64,000 nt of DNA from JAWXBG01 sp044375415 (GTDB taxonomy: Bacteria > Bacteroidota > Bacteroidia > Flavobacteriales_D > Sanyastnellaceae), in NCBI GenBank assembly GCA_044375415.1, contig JBILMS010000009.1:1-64000 (forward strand), read 5' to 3'. Positions 1-9,600 of this stretch are shown here, piece after piece. The translations under genes and the position numbers were made by a program. The notes beneath the pieces were generated by a model that ran no database searches, had not been told where the DNA came from, and saw only the letters and a list, made by a program, of their open reading frames with translations. The first letter of the stretch is position 1; each line of letters opens with the position of its first letter.

Positions 1-319
1 CGTTCAACGAATGAAAGGGTAACATAAATGTTCTAGCCAATAATCGCGTGTCTAGCCGGACTACACTTAATAATAGATTCCAAATCGTCGTAAAAACATC
101 GCCGATCACAGAAAAAAAACCTTTCACAAGAAACGAAATAAGCAGTGTCGCACATTGAAAAAGAATTCCGAAGTACTGAACCAAGAAGAGCAAAACTACC
201 CTTGAAGAATTCGCATTTTGAGCGGCCCTAAAAATTCTCGAAGTCATTTTATACACCCCGGTACCCAATGACTCTGCTATATCAGAAGTCAATTCCCCCA
301 AGGTATAAAATAACTTCAT
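1..319 (-). CDS. Partial membrane protein of unknown function (C-terminus beyond window)
   Basis: An open frame starts at an ATG (complement of 317-319) and runs 106 codons without a stop to the window edge, so only the N-terminal part is visible. The first ~40 residues are mixed polar. Residues from about 41 to 88 are strongly hydrophobic and could form one or two membrane spans, followed by a basic stretch. I do not recognise a family. It lies on the same strand as the cytochrome c gene upstream (51 bp gap) and could be cotranscribed with it. The long open frame and membrane-like composition support a real gene; the function is unknown. Confidence 0.5.
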   Translation of the reverse strand, partial: MKLFYTLGELTSDIAESLGTGVYKMTSRIFRAAQNANSSRVVLLFLVQYFGILFQCATLLISFLVKGFFSVIGDVFTTIWNLLLSVVRLDTRLLARTFMLPFHSLN

Positions 320-370
320 ATCTCAACAATCAAGAACACATTATTTCTCCTTGGTCATGCAAAGTAAATC

Positions 371-706
371 TTACTTGCCACGCATCATAATCAAATAGCG
401 CAACACAGCCTCTTCTTCTTTGGCATCAATTTCTCTAGAACCATATTTCTGATTTACGTTCTCCACCATGGGAGGAACTACTTGCGTCCACTGATCTTCT
501 GTAAAATCTGCGGGTTTGTATAATTCATGACACAAGTTGCAATTCGATTGATAAGTTGCTCTTCCCAGTTCAAGTTGAGCCAATGTCAAATCCGGATAGT
601 TAAATTTCCCCGCATCCACATCCGCTTGAGTAGGTGCGAGCAATTTTGTTTTTCCGCAAGCCACTAATCCGACGAGTGCTACGAATAATATGATTTTTCT
701 TTTCAT
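371..706 (-). CDS. Small c-type cytochrome lipoprotein
   Basis: This 111-residue protein begins with a lipoprotein signal peptide (lipobox LVAC, acylated Cys17), so it should be anchored to a membrane facing the periplasm. It carries one heme-c site, CNLCH, at residues 56-60, with His60 as proximal ligand. Met80 in the PPM segment is the likely distal ligand. The size fits a single-heme cytochrome c domain used as an electron shuttle to an oxidase or other periplasmic enzyme; the partner is not in view. The start at 706 gives a complete lipoprotein signal. It is divergent from the LytTR gene, with only 35 bp between the starts. Confidence 0.85.
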   Translation of the reverse strand: MKRKIILFVALVGLVACGKTKLLAPTQADVDAGKFNYPDLTLAQLELGRATYQSNCNLCHELYKPADFTEDQWTQVVPPMVENVNQKYGSREIDAKEEEAVLRYLIMMRGK

Positions 707-741
707 GAGTAGGAGGTTGGTTAAAGAACAAACATAATGAA

Positions 742-1032
742 ATGTTCAGCTTTTGGCAGTATCCCTTACAATTTCGGGATATTTTATACTTACAAGGATT
801 GCGCGATTATGTGGCCATTCAGACTAAAGATAAAAAGATACTTACTCTTCAAAGCCTGCGTTCATTTGAGGAAAGCCTAGCTACCGATCGCTTTGTCCGC
901 ATCCACCGTTCCTATATCATCGCTCTTAAACAAATAAACTACGTGGAAAGGCAGAGGGTGTATATTGGTAAAACACCGCCTCCTATCAGTGATTCGTATA
1001 GAGAATCTCTCTCGAAATCAATACGTCGATAA
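742..1032 (+). CDS. Stand-alone LytTR DNA-binding domain protein, N-terminally short
   Basis: The 96 residues correspond almost entirely to a LytTR DNA-binding domain: the segment ILYLQGLRDYVAI, then LQSLRSFEE, then RIHRSYIIAL and a final ISDSYRESL are the family landmarks. A typical LytTR regulator is about 230-250 residues, with a receiver domain in front. Here no receiver is encoded, and the first ~15-20 residues usually seen before the ILY(I/L)xGL motif are also reduced. Upstream in frame there is a stop at 706-708 and no other start codon. It is either a minimal regulator or the 3' remnant of a larger gene. No histidine kinase partner is adjacent. Confidence 0.7.
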   Translation: MFSFWQYPLQFRDILYLQGLRDYVAIQTKDKKILTLQSLRSFEESLATDRFVRIHRSYIIALKQINYVERQRVYIGKTPPPISDSYRESLSKSIRR

Positions 1033-1090
1033 ACAAATAATTTTCGAGCCACAATTATTTCCAATAGCTCAAAATATCAGTATTTGAAAA

Positions 1091-1777
1091 TCACATCGCA
1101 TTTTTGATATCAGCCTTAACTTGGATTTCAAAGTCGCCAAAAACTTCAAATTCAATTGCCGAAAATTCAGATCTCGCAAAAGACCTTTTTATACGACCCT
1201 TCTCCAAAAACTGAATGCTATCGCAGATGTTCAACAGTGGACTCAAAATATGCGATGAGAGCAAAACCGTCTTTCCGGATGATTTGAGTTCATCAATAAT
1301 AATCTCAAGTATTTTATTGGACTCCAAATCAAGTCCATTAAACGGCTCGTCTAATATATACACCGGACGATCTAATTTTAACAGGCCAAGAAGAGCCAAT
1401 TTTTTTTTCATCCCGGTCGAATAATTAGACACAAGTTCATCTAATGGCAAATGCATTATTTCTGTCCAAACTTCTAGTTTAAATCGATCATTTTTCTGAG
1501 GGAAAACAGATAAATATTCTCCTCCCGTTATATCCGGAAAGAAGTAATTATTCGTTTCGAGATAGGCAACATCCATGAAGTGCAGCTTCTTTCCATCTCT
1601 CAAAACCTCACCATTCTTCGCATACAGATAAGACGACATCACATTAAAAAGTGTAGTTTTTCCCGATCCATTCAAACCGACCAAGCCGTGCACACCGGGC
1701 TCTTCAAAGCTTGTGCTCAGATCGGACAAGACAATATGCTCTCCAAAAGATACGGAAAGTTGTTTTATTTCAATCAT
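1091..1777 (-). CDS. ABC transporter ATP-binding protein
   Basis: This 228-residue ATPase subunit has a Walker A motif GLNGSGKTT (34-42), an ABC signature in the variant form YSTGMKKKLAL, Walker B VYILDEPFNGLD and a switch His in SSHI. The STGMKKK signature is typical of ATPases serving simple two-component exporters (bacitracin/gliding-type). The start overlaps the end of the upstream permease gene by 8 bp, indicating translational coupling. The substrate cannot be read from the sequence. Confidence 0.88.
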   Translation of the reverse strand: MIEIKQLSVSFGEHIVLSDLSTSFEEPGVHGLVGLNGSGKTTLFNVMSSYLYAKNGEVLRDGKKLHFMDVAYLETNNYFFPDITGGEYLSVFPQKNDRFKLEVWTEIMHLPLDELVSNYSTGMKKKLALLGLLKLDRPVYILDEPFNGLDLESNKILEIIIDELKSSGKTVLLSSHILSPLLNICDSIQFLEKGRIKRSFARSEFSAIEFEVFGDFEIQVKADIKNAM

Positions 1778-2708
1778 TAAAATAATATTCTAGATTTCTT
1801 TTTGCTCTCCCATAAGTCTCCAAAGCTGCAAAAAATGGCAGCGGAAATAAGTAAGGCAGCACTCCTGCTAACGATACTAAAGACAAAGTCATATTGTGCT
1901 CAATAGCTCTTGAATTCGGCACATATCCCGAATATTTCGTGAAAATCGCATTAGCCAACATGGCACTTTGCATAAGTATAAAGAAGATGTTCAACAAGAT
2001 GTGTTCGGGATGAAAAATTGTATTCAAAAGACAAACAGGTATAAATAACACTAAAACATAAATAACATGCCTTCTATACTTCGAGAAGAGAAATTTCCTT
2101 GCTGAAATATGCGAAGAACGGAGAATATCCAATGACTCGCAGTGATCGTAAAACTGAACAAGTATTAAACCTATGACCCACAAAAAAACGAGCGATACAA
2201 TTGCGTGTGACGAAAATAAATAAGCCGCAAGAAGAAATAACGAGATCATAAATCCTTTTGTTCTAAGACCGGCTATCCATTCGATATCCAGGGGATGTAA
2301 TATTTGTGACAACCAAACTAATCTTGCCTTTTGTTTGGTGGTAAAGTCGATAAATGGTAATGGAATCAGTAAGACCCATGAACTCAGAAATATCTCACAT
2401 CTTCCCGCAAAAAGTGCCAACATTGTAATCGGAAAAGTATAAACAACATACTCCAAGTACATCTGCAATCGAGGTTTATACATGGAATGAAGAATGAACG
2501 ATTTATCACGACGATTTATGTGACTGAGGTAGGTCATCACCACAATGCCGATCAGAAGGTGCCAAGCGTACTCCGTCTGATAGATCCCATATGTCCACCA
2601 AATGAGACCCACACAAACCGCAGTTACTACGAGCAAACCCGCTCCACTCCCCTTGAGTTGACGTCCCAGTTGAATAAATCGAATACGCAATAGAGTGAAT
2701 ACCTCCAT
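1770..2708 (-). CDS. Multi-pass membrane protein, probable ABC permease partner
   Basis: A 312-residue hydrophobic protein with roughly seven or eight predicted membrane segments and no motif I recognise. It precedes the ATPase gene with an 8-bp overlap, so it is most likely the permease of a small exporter, by context rather than by family match. The start at 2708 leaves an 88-bp divergent spacer to the histidine kinase gene, which suggests that the two units are controlled from the same intergenic region. Confidence 0.65.
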   Translation of the reverse strand: MEVFTLLRIRFIQLGRQLKGSGAGLLVVTAVCVGLIWWTYGIYQTEYAWHLLIGIVVMTYLSHINRRDKSFILHSMYKPRLQMYLEYVVYTFPITMLALFAGRCEIFLSSWVLLIPLPFIDFTTKQKARLVWLSQILHPLDIEWIAGLRTKGFMISLFLLAAYLFSSHAIVSLVFLWVIGLILVQFYDHCESLDILRSSHISARKFLFSKYRRHVIYVLVLFIPVCLLNTIFHPEHILLNIFFILMQSAMLANAIFTKYSGYVPNSRAIEHNMTLSLVSLAGVLPYLFPLPFFAALETYGRAKRNLEYYFND

Positions 2709-2784
2709 TTAATTGCTGTTTGGGTACGAATGTACGATCTTGAATCTCGCGGGGCTTTAACCGGAAGTTAAAAGCTTAGCAGCA

Positions 2785-2792
2785 TATATTTG
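2785..2792 (+). promoter_or_regulatory. Putative -7 box of the histidine kinase operon
   Basis: TATATTTG matches the Bacteroidota TAnnTTTG -7 consensus exactly and ends 4 nt before the ATG at 2797. A transcript from here would have almost no 5' leader. No convincing TTG-type -33 element is visible at the right distance. Confidence 0.4.
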
Positions 2793-2796
2793 TCAC

Positions 2797-4782
2797 ATGC
2801 AAAGCACACTGCGCTATTTCAGGACAATATTCGTATTCCTAATGTTGGCTCAATTCCCTACAATAGCAGGAAGATCGCAGCAAATAGATAGCCTTCAACA
2901 ACTCATTCAATCTGCGCCAAATGACTCCTCACGTGTCATGTTTTTGCTTGATTTGGGATATGCTTATGAATTTTTAAATCAAGATTCAGCGCTAGCGAGC
3001 TATCAACTTGCTGCTAATATCAGCAAAAATGCAGGTTTTACGCTTGGTGAAGCGAAAGCCACACAATACATGGGTATTGTTTACACCGATAAGGGAGAAT
3101 ACTTCCAGGCAATTTTGCGTTATAACAAAGCAATAAAACTATATAAGTCTTTGGGCAACGAAAACGGTTTAGCTACAACGTACAATAACCTTGGTAACTC
3201 CTATCTCTTTTTAGGAGATTTTAAGGAAGCTGTGCGATACTACCTCCTTGCACAACCCATTTTTGAAAAAGGGGGTCGACTAGATCAATTGGTAGTACTT
3301 TATGGAAACATGGGAGACTGCTACCGACAATTAAAGGAATATCCTGAAATGCTCCATGTTGCTCGAAAGTCCTATGGCAATGCGAGCCAACTCAACGACC
3401 CGCAGGAAATCGCAAATTCCGGAATTACATTGGGAACAGCTCTAAGTCTTAATGGTCAAACTGACAGTGCACAATTTTTCTTGAGCGAATCTCTTCGTAT
3501 GGGTAGGGAATTAAATGATCCTAGCATTCAATACTACTCACTCATGGATCTTACAAATGAAGATCTGAAAAGAGGAGACAGTAATGCTGCTTTGCAAAAA
3601 GCTGATTCGGTGCTGCTGATGGCCGAACTGGAACAGAAAAGTTATCATATCATAGCGGCTCACAACCTTCGAGGAGCTTGTCTGGATGAAATGGGCAAAA
3701 CCAAAGAAGCACTATTCTCATTTAGTACAGCCCTTTTGTTAGCTCGTCAAGACAGCTCACTGAAACTTATGCAAGAGTCACTCGAACATCTCTATTCTTT
3801 TCATCAAAAGCGAGGAAATTATCAAGATGCTTTAGTGTACAGAGATCAATGGATAGAAGTAAATGACCAACTGTTCAACGCCGAAAAATCGAAACAAATA
3901 GCTCTTTTCAGAACTGTCTTTGAAACGGCAGAAAAAGATAAGATGCTCGTCGAAGAAAAAGAAAGAGGAATAGAAAAAGACGAAAAAATAAAGAGAAGAA
4001 ATCAGTACTTAATCTTCGCTGGAATCGCATTAATCGTTCTCCTTATTCTATCCCTTTTGATCTTTAGAATACAACGTACCAAGCGGAAAATTGCAGAGCA
4101 GGAAGCTCTTTTGGAACAGGAGAAAACCAAAGCACTCGAAAAAGAAAAGGATACTGTACAATTGAGATCTTTGATTGAAGGTCAAGAACAAGAAAGACAG
4201 CGATTAGGACGCGAACTACATGATGGTTTAGGTGGAATGCTCACAGCGGCAAGAATGCAACTCGAACAATTAGGGAAAGAATCCGGATCGGGAATGCCTG
4301 TAGATAAATACCTCGCATTACAAAACCTCATTACCCGAACAACAAAAGAAATGCGGTTAATGTCTCACAATCTGGCACCGGAGGGATTGGACAAGGTAGG
4401 CCTAGCTGAAAGCGTTCGAGCATATTGTCAGCGCATTTCAACTCCGGACTTCAATATTTCTTACGAAAGTTTTGGAGAAGTTTGGTCTACGGGAATTGCC
4501 AACGATGCTGCCATTTTTAGAATGATCCAAGAGCTTATCAATAACGCTCAAAAACATTCGAATGCGCAAGAAACTTTTGTTTCACTAAATTACCTTCCAG
4601 ATTCGATTACAATCACTGTTGAAGACAATGGAAAAGGGTTTGATGTGACAAAGTCCTTTATGGATACTAAAGGAATAAACAGCATGAAGGCAAGGGTAAC
4701 ATATTTACAAGGACAAGTTGAATGGCTCTCTTCTCCCGGAAAAGGAACTTCTGTAACTATTATCATTCCGAAACATGGCTAA
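2797..4782 (+). CDS. TPR-containing sensor histidine kinase (HisKA_3/NarX-like)
   Basis: A 661-residue sensor kinase. An N-terminal signal peptide (about residues 1-28) leads into a periplasmic array of tetratricopeptide repeats (about 45-370). A single membrane span near 405-425 and a charged coiled coil follow. The dimerisation/phosphoacceptor segment reads ERQRLGRELHDGLGG, with His475 as phosphoacceptor, typical of HisKA_3 kinases that pair with LuxR-type regulators. The ATPase domain has an N-box (ELINNAQKHS) and a DNGKGFD G-box. The gene overlaps the following response regulator by 8 bp, so the two are a cognate pair. Such TPR kinases are common in Bacteroidota; the signal sensed is unknown. 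Confidence 0.9.
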   Translation: MQSTLRYFRTIFVFLMLAQFPTIAGRSQQIDSLQQLIQSAPNDSSRVMFLLDLGYAYEFLNQDSALASYQLAANISKNAGFTLGEAKATQYMGIVYTDKGEYFQAILRYNKAIKLYKSLGNENGLATTYNNLGNSYLFLGDFKEAVRYYLLAQPIFEKGGRLDQLVVLYGNMGDCYRQLKEYPEMLHVARKSYGNASQLNDPQEIANSGITLGTALSLNGQTDSAQFFLSESLRMGRELNDPSIQYYSLMDLTNEDLKRGDSNAALQKADSVLLMAELEQKSYHIIAAHNLRGACLDEMGKTKEALFSFSTALLLARQDSSLKLMQESLEHLYSFHQKRGNYQDALVYRDQWIEVNDQLFNAEKSKQIALFRTVFETAEKDKMLVEEKERGIEKDEKIKRRNQYLIFAGIALIVLLILSLLIFRIQRTKRKIAEQEALLEQEKTKALEKEKDTVQLRSLIEGQEQERQRLGRELHDGLGGMLTAARMQLEQLGKESGSGMPVDKYLALQNLITRTTKEMRLMSHNLAPEGLDKVGLAESVRAYCQRISTPDFNISYESFGEVWSTGIANDAAIFRMIQELINNAQKHSNAQETFVSLNYLPDSITITVEDNGKGFDVTKSFMDTKGINSMKARVTYLQGQVEWLSSPGKGTSVTIIIPKHG

Positions 4783-5422
4783 TGTTATTTCAGTTATTCT
4801 ATGTGATGATCATCCTCTTGTATTGGAAGGACTACAAAAATTAATAAGCTCATCAGAAGACCTTTCAGTTGCCGCAGCATGCTCCGGTGCAGCGGAATTG
4901 ACCGAATACCTAGGCAGCCATTCCGCTGATATTTTACTCTTGGATCTTCACTTGAAAGACGGCGATGGTATGGATCTCTGCAAAATCCTATCTAAGAAGT
5001 ACCCGAATCTAAAAATCATAGGTTTGTCGGGGGTTGAAGACACTACGGTTATTTCCCACTTTCTTAAAAACGGTGCTTCCGGTTATTTACTCAAAACTAC
5101 TTCGGGTGATAAAATTCTCGAGGCCATTCTTAAAGTGCATTCAGGTGGACAATACCTCGACGATACCATTTACATGGCAGTGCTCGAACAGCTCACCGGA
5201 AAGTCAAACCCATCCGGAACCTCTTATATCCCCAAAATTAGCATGCGAGAAAAAGATGTGCTTCGCTTGATTCTCAATGAACGGACAACGCAAGAAATAG
5301 CCGATGAACTTTTCATTTCTGTGAATACGGTAGAAACACACCGAAATCATCTGATGCAAAAACTAGGAGCTAGAAATTTAGCCGGTCTCGTAAGAATTGC
5401 TATCGAAAAAGGTCTTGTGTAA
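4775..5422 (+). CDS. NarL/LuxR-family response regulator
   Basis: A 215-residue two-domain regulator. The receiver domain has the acidic pocket Asp11/Asp12, phosphoacceptor Asp57 in LLLDLHL, and a conserved Lys in LLKTTSG near residue 104. The C-terminal LuxR-type helix-turn-helix spans about 150-215 (IPKISMREKDVLRLI, then TTQEIADELFISVNTVETH). It is translationally coupled to the kinase through an 8-bp overlap and is followed by a strong terminator, making a two-gene operon. Confidence 0.93.
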   Translation: MANVISVILCDDHPLVLEGLQKLISSSEDLSVAAACSGAAELTEYLGSHSADILLLDLHLKDGDGMDLCKILSKKYPNLKIIGLSGVEDTTVISHFLKNGASGYLLKTTSGDKILEAILKVHSGGQYLDDTIYMAVLEQLTGKSNPSGTSYIPKISMREKDVLRLILNERTTQEIADELFISVNTVETHRNHLMQKLGARNLAGLVRIAIEKGLV

Positions 5423-5435
5423 ATGAAAATAGAAC

Positions 5436-5460
5436 ATCACGGAAAACCGTGATATTTTTA
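5436..5460 (+). terminator. Rho-independent terminator after the two-component operon
   Basis: A perfect 7-bp stem (ATCACGG / CCGTGAT) with an AAAA loop is followed by a T-rich tract, 14 bp downstream of the regulator stop codon. Confidence 0.8.
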
Positions 5461-5533
5461 TTTCACGCTTTTCCATGATGTTTGGACGTTTAAATTGAAA
5501 GTCCTTTGTGACACAATTCAAAACTCCCAAGTC

Positions 5534-6583
5534 ATGAAAAAAATCATTGCCCTTTCAACGGCCATTCTAGTCGCTCTAATTTCAAATGCGACCATTCACA
5601 TTGTAAATAATACCATCGGTCAAGATGCCGATTTTACAAGTATCGTTTCGGCTGTTAGTGCGGCCACTGCCGGTGACACTCTTTACATTCAACCTTCGGC
5701 AACAACGTACGGTGATGTTTCCATAAATAAACAACTCTTTATCTTAGGTGCCGGTCATAACCCGGAATTCTCCATCTACGCTTCTACCTTAGGTGTAGTT
5801 ACTTTTCAAAGTGGATCATCAGGAACTATCCTCAAGGGTTGCGCTATATATATGCTCTTTGGAACTATTTACAATACGTCAAATGACGTGATCGTAAGTG
5901 GCTGCTGGATCAGTGCTCAAAACCCTACAAACTTCAGCCAGGGAACTTGGAATAACTGGACATTCGAAGGGAATATTTTCACTTCACAATCTAACGGTAT
6001 AAACATGAGTAGCTTTGGGTCGAACATTGTCTTCAGAAATAACATCCTTCACACTTTTGCAGGGGGCCAAATATTCTCAAACTCTTCAAACAATCAGCTC
6101 TTTGAGAACAATATTTTCATGTGCACTGATAATACAACATTCAATTCGCTTCTAAGCAATTCGAACGGAGCAATTCTTAGAAATAATATCATCTTAACAA
6201 CTATCGCTCAAGGAACCAATGTGGCAAATGGATGCACATCATGTGTATGGGAAAACAACGTGACTTATAATCCCTATATATCTTTCGCAGATCTCCCCGG
6301 GACCAACAATTTAAATAATACAAACCCTGATTTTGTAAATGTCCCTCTTGTCAATGTCAATTTTTCATATACAAAGGACTATCACTTAAATCCCGGATCT
6401 CCCCTCATTGGAGTCGGAACAGACGGTAGCGAAATTGGTCTTTATGGTGGAGTCTATCCATTCAGAAATGACGGTATAGATAATACGCTGCCACGCATAA
6501 AAACGGTTACCCCTTTAACTTCCACTGCCCCACCCGGCGGCGTACTGCAAGTAAATCTCAAAGCAGCAGCAGCGGGAAACTGA
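5534..6583 (+). CDS. Secreted right-handed beta-helix protein
   Basis: I place the start at the ATG at 5534 rather than the in-frame ATG at 5495, because 5534 begins a clean signal peptide (MKKIIALSTAILVALISNA). The mature part (about 330 residues) opens with the AGDTLYIQP strand typical of parallel beta-helix (pectate-lyase-like) folds. It continues with Asn-rich coils (FRNNI, FENNIF, WENNVTYN) and a PGSPLIGVGTDG turn near the end. No catalytic residues can be assigned. There is no T9SS domain; the protein ends in a short AAAAGN tail. The next gene begins 23 bp downstream without a terminator, so the two are probably cotranscribed. Confidence 0.75.
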   Translation: MKKIIALSTAILVALISNATIHIVNNTIGQDADFTSIVSAVSAATAGDTLYIQPSATTYGDVSINKQLFILGAGHNPEFSIYASTLGVVTFQSGSSGTILKGCAIYMLFGTIYNTSNDVIVSGCWISAQNPTNFSQGTWNNWTFEGNIFTSQSNGINMSSFGSNIVFRNNILHTFAGGQIFSNSSNNQLFENNIFMCTDNTTFNSLLSNSNGAILRNNIILTTIAQGTNVANGCTSCVWENNVTYNPYISFADLPGTNNLNNTNPDFVNVPLVNVNFSYTKDYHLNPGSPLIGVGTDGSEIGLYGGVYPFRNDGIDNTLPRIKTVTPLTSTAPPGGVLQVNLKAAAAGN

Positions 6584-6606
6584 CCTTTCATTTATACAAC
6601 ACAAAC

Positions 6607-9600
6607 ATGAAAAAGTCAGCACTTATTTTACTGATCTTGCTTTTTGCAACATTTGTAAATGCGCAGAACCTGAGTAAGATCCGCTGTTCGATAGATGATC
6701 TTGCGAATGTGGTGGGTGAATACACTATCGATATTGAAGACGTGTACAACAACAATCTTCAAATCGACTTGAGTAGCACCGGATATGGGGTTCATACACT
6801 CTACATTCAAGTACTCGATGATTTGGATCGTTGGTCGCATTATGCCGAACATAAATTTCAAGTGGCGGGTAATTTGCAAATGGGAACTCTTTCTTCCATC
6901 GAATACTTTTTTGATGAAGACCCCGGTTTTGGAAACGCGTATGCTCTTCTCTTAGATATGGTCGATGTATATGAAGGCACACTTGATTTTGCTATTCCAT
7001 CAGACTTATCGTTGGGCAGTCACAATCTTTACGTCCGAGCTAGAGACAGTGGTGGACAATGGTCTCACACTTCCTTTGGAATTGTTCAAATAGCCGGAAA
7101 TACGGAAATGGCCACGCTTTCTAAAGTAGAGTACTTCTATGATACCGATCCCGGAATAGGAAATGCAGACTGGTTGGTTACATCTTCACTCTCGGAAATA
7201 GATGAAAATATCGACATTCCTGTTCCATCCGATCTTCCATTAGGCAGTCACAATTTGTACATGCGTTGCGCAGACGCCGGAAACCAATGGAGTCATTTCT
7301 CGGTAATCCCGGTAACAGTTTGCGAAACCTATGCGCCCACTGCCTCCTTTCTTCCCAATAGATATCAAGGGGGATATTACGTAGAACTCATCAACAACTC
7401 CGAATTATCCAACAGTATCTCTTGGACGATAGAAGACATCACGGTTTCCGATACTGATTCCCTGTTCCGGTATTTCAACGAACCCGGCCTTTACGAAGTT
7501 TGTCTCAATGCAAGTAATAACTGTGGAGTGGATGAACACTGCGACACGATTGTGGTTAACGGTATTTCAGATTTCTTCTCAAACGGAGGTAATAATACGG
7601 GGATTGCTTCCGTAACCATTCGTGGAGGTTTCGTTCCTGAAGTAGATGTTAGACTCTCAAGAGAAGGCTATGCCGACATCGTTGCCTATGAAGTTGTATT
7701 TTGGAATGAAGGTGAATTGCGTGTTCTATTCGACTTGCGCGGACAATCTTTAGGAGATTGGCAACTAATAGTGGATATGGGTAGTGAAGGCTACTTCACT
7801 GCTTCAGAACCCTATCATATTATCGAAGGACAAGAAGCAGAAATAAACGTCGAGCTAATAGGTATTCGAGTAGGTAGAGCGGGTCGAGTTGAACCATATC
7901 ATCTCATTGTAGAAAATTTTGGCGATGAAGATGCCATTGGGGTACCGATCATTATTCGCCAGGCTCCAACAAGCCTTGCGACCGTATTGGAAGGAGATAG
8001 CCTAGAAAGTATCGACATCAATACAGATGTTTACTTCGAATCACTGTTGACCGAACAACAAGCCATCGGATTTGATCCGGCCTTACTTACACCCTTTACC
8101 CCAAGCACTATAGATGAGACCTATGGCTATGGATATATTATTCCCCAAGTGCCGGCGCATGGGTCTGTTCAGCTCGACTTTACTATTGAAGCTGATGCAC
8201 CCGGTTTTCAGTTTAATGGAAGGACGAGTTACAGACCTTGGTTAAAGTCGACTGCTTCGATCGCCGGTGAAACAAATATTGCAAACACTCATTGTCGAAG
8301 CGCAGAATTCCGACAGATCTTGGAAGAAATTGAGGAAGTTACCTTTGATGACAATGAATGGGAAATTTGCTTTTCAAATGCATACGATAATGCAATTAAT
8401 TATCTCGCGGAAAAGGCTCAAAACCCGGGATACAACACAACGCAACTAATACCTCTTCCGGCATACAATGCAGCAATACTGCTCGATTGTGCAGAATGCA
8501 TGGGCATTGATTTGGACGCAGATGAATGGGAAAGTGCAATGAACCGATTTGATCGATTGAGTAAATTTATGACAGTAGATCAAGCGAATTGCGATCAGAT
8601 AAATCCACAATTATTGCCTGTTGTCATTCGCACAGCTGATGATTTTCAAGCTGAAAATGACCGCGTATTCGACTGCGCTCCCGGTGGTGGAGGCGGCGGT
8701 GGCGGTGGTGGTGGATTTTCCAGCGGTGCATTCATGGGTGGTTTAAATCCGGCCAATCGCGATGCATTCGAAAATCTGTGCAGAATACTAAGCTCCGATC
8801 CGAACACCAAAGAAGGACCTATTGCAAATGGAGCATGGATCAATGGAGTGATGAATATTCCTTACCAAGTTTGGTTTGAAAATGCGGATACTGCCACAGC
8901 AAGCGCTCAAACAGTGATCATACGAGATACCCTTGATATATCAAGATTCGATCTAACAAGCTTCGAATGGCTCGGATTTGGATTCTCCGGCGAGATGTAT
9001 TCCATTCCTCAAGGAAGGCAAACGCATTATGAAGTAGTCGATCTTCGTCCGGAAATGCCGAACCTCTTAAAGTTCACGGGTACTTACGATCCTCTTACCG
9101 GAATTGCTGAAGCGGTTTTCCAGACCTTAGACACACTAACTCTTGATCCAACGACAGATCCGTTCCAAGGTTTCTTACCCCCTAACCTGGAACATCCAAT
9201 TGGTCAGGGATTTGTCGGATTCAGACTGAACAATATCGAAGGGCTGAATAGTGGTGATGTAATAAGCAATACTGCAGAAATAACCTTTGACGAAAATGAA
9301 CCCATTCTTACTGGATCCTGGGACCTCAATTTTGACAATGTAAACCCTCTTGCTGACTTTACTAATGCAACCGAAGTAAACACCGCAACCTTCAACCTTA
9401 CCTGGTCTGAATTTGATGAGCACAGCGGTATTGAGCACATTGAAATCTATGCCATCATCGATAATCAAGCTTTGCTATTTGCTATTGTAGATGGAGCGGT
9501 GGAAGAATTGGAAGTTATTTCATCTTTCGGATCAATCCTTGAATTTGGAGTACTTTCATACGACTTTGCAGGAAATGTTCAGGGAGATATGGATCTAATG

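Noticed and set aside
8646..8843. Polyproline-containing minus-strand frame
   Set aside because: The proline run is the complement of the 11-glycine run of the T9SS protein; no independent evidence for a gene.
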